Positions 63,698 to 64,000 of a DNA stretch of 64,000 nucleotides are shown here, piece after piece. Location: assembly GCF_007747655.1 (NCBI RefSeq), contig NZ_CP036274.1, positions 6,696,001 through 6,760,000 of the forward strand, written 5' to 3'. Origin of the DNA: Anatilimnocola aggregata. Its GTDB lineage: Bacteria > Planctomycetota > Planctomycetia > Pirellulales > Pirellulaceae. A model generated the notes under the pieces. That model was not told the origin of the DNA. It saw only the letters and a list, made by a program, of their open reading frames with translations, and searched no databases. The position numbers and the translations under genes are program-made. Numbering within the stretch: position 1 is the stretch's first letter; each line of letters begins with the position of its first letter.

Positions 63698-64000
63698 TCA
63701 AAAGATCCCTTCACCGAAGCCACCATTCTTGGGCTTCGGTTTGTCACTTTGCTCACGCTTCTCTTTCGCCAGTCCCGAATGGGGTGTTTGCGGGCCACTC
63801 GGAGGCGGCGCTGGCGCAGGCAGCATGTGCGGCGCGCGAATCTCGCTTTCCGCGGGTTGGATTTGAGTTCCCGGCGGCAGATTCGGCCGGCGACTTTCAC
63901 CAGCAGTGGGAGGCGTCAAGTCGGCGGCATCCACATCGTCATCGTAGTCGTCGTCGTACTTCGAAACGTAGCCGGGCTGTTTGGCGCGATCGAGTTCCGC
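63698..64000 (-). CDS. Pro-rich hypothetical protein, C-terminal part
   Basis: Partial gene running off the right edge; 100 residues are visible, ending in NGGFGEGIF. The fragment is Asp-rich (YDDDYDDDVD) then Pro/Gly/Ser-rich and Lys-rich (PAPAPPPSGPQTPHSG), likely disordered. No domain can be assigned. Start lies outside the window. Confidence 0.6.
   Translation of the reverse strand, partial: AELDRAKQPGYVSKYDDDYDDDVDAADLTPPTAGESRRPNLPPGTQIQPAESEIRAPHMLPAPAPPPSGPQTPHSGLAKEKREQSDKPKPKNGGFGEGIF

Noticed and set aside
1-64000. tRNA, rRNA, CRISPR arrays, insertion sequences, prophage
   Set aside because: I looked for TPsiC-like tails, repeat-spacer periodicity, transposase motifs and phage genes and saw none by eye; a tool search could still find short RNAs.

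Overview
The window looks like chromosome of a planctomycete, most likely a Pirellulales member. The evidence is the gene content: several DUF1501 proteins with twin-arginine leaders, a DUF1549 cytochrome-like partner, a DUF1559 pilin-like protein with a companion lipoprotein, an ECF sigma factor fused into an operon with a Ser/Thr kinase, a Cys-type sulfatase, ThuA and DUF1573 proteins, and the order rpsU-aroF-tpiA-secG-yicC-gmk-rpoZ-coaC-holA. I saw no rRNA, tRNA, CRISPR array, transposase or prophage gene.

Layout. 1-8.4 kb: the start of treY (minus), a BtpA-like TIM barrel, a creatininase-family hydrolase overlapping an MFS transporter, two tandem DUF1501 genes (minus) and a DUF1559/lipoprotein pair (minus). 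8.6-10.0 kb: a PilZ protein, a small unknown and a DksA-type zinc protein. 10.2-17.8 kb: a housekeeping run, all plus strand: S21, DAHP synthase, triosephosphate isomerase, SecG, YicC, guanylate kinase, RNA polymerase omega, CoaC, a membrane protein and the DNA polymerase III delta subunit. 17.8-22.3 kb: an aminotransferase class V enzyme, two membrane proteins, a methyltransferase and LarE. 22.3-22.97 kb holds no recognisable gene.

22.97-26.4 kb: an HlyD/ABC ATPase/ABC-2 permease efflux operon (minus). 26.6-29.0 kb: ECF sigma factor plus kinase. 29-36.2 kb: a long minus-strand run of ferredoxin, sulfatase, hydroxyacid dehydrogenase, WD40 protein, DUF1501 and DUF1549, with a GntR/substrate-binding chimera regulator divergent from it. 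37.6-39.1 kb: a lone formylmethanofuran dehydrogenase C-like subunit and a VapBC-like pair. 39.3-46.0 kb: an AI-2E family permease, a DUF2817 peptidase-like protein, L35-L20 without infC beside them, a SUKH-family gene with two cysteine-rich unknowns, and ThuA. 46.2-51.5 kb: an HtrA-like protease, a DUF1573 protein and a thioredoxin/NHL lipoprotein.

51.5-56.5 kb: a MoxR-DUF58-DUF4129 set interrupted by a minus-strand HNH nuclease with a coupled small partner. 56.6-64 kb: a DegT aminotransferase, a phospholipase C-like/DUF4332 fusion, a cytochrome-c-motif/DUF1501-like pair, and the end of a Pro-rich protein running off the window.

A recurrent theme is the intergenic space: at least six different families of palindromic REP-like elements sit between genes, two of them present twice. 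The most interesting candidates for follow-up are the HNH pair inside the MoxR cluster, the sigma-kinase operon, the lone FhcC, the phospholipase/DUF4332 fusion, the divergent cytochrome/DUF1501 pair and the SUKH cluster. None is proven to be a new system from sequence alone. Functions are assigned by motif reading without database searches.
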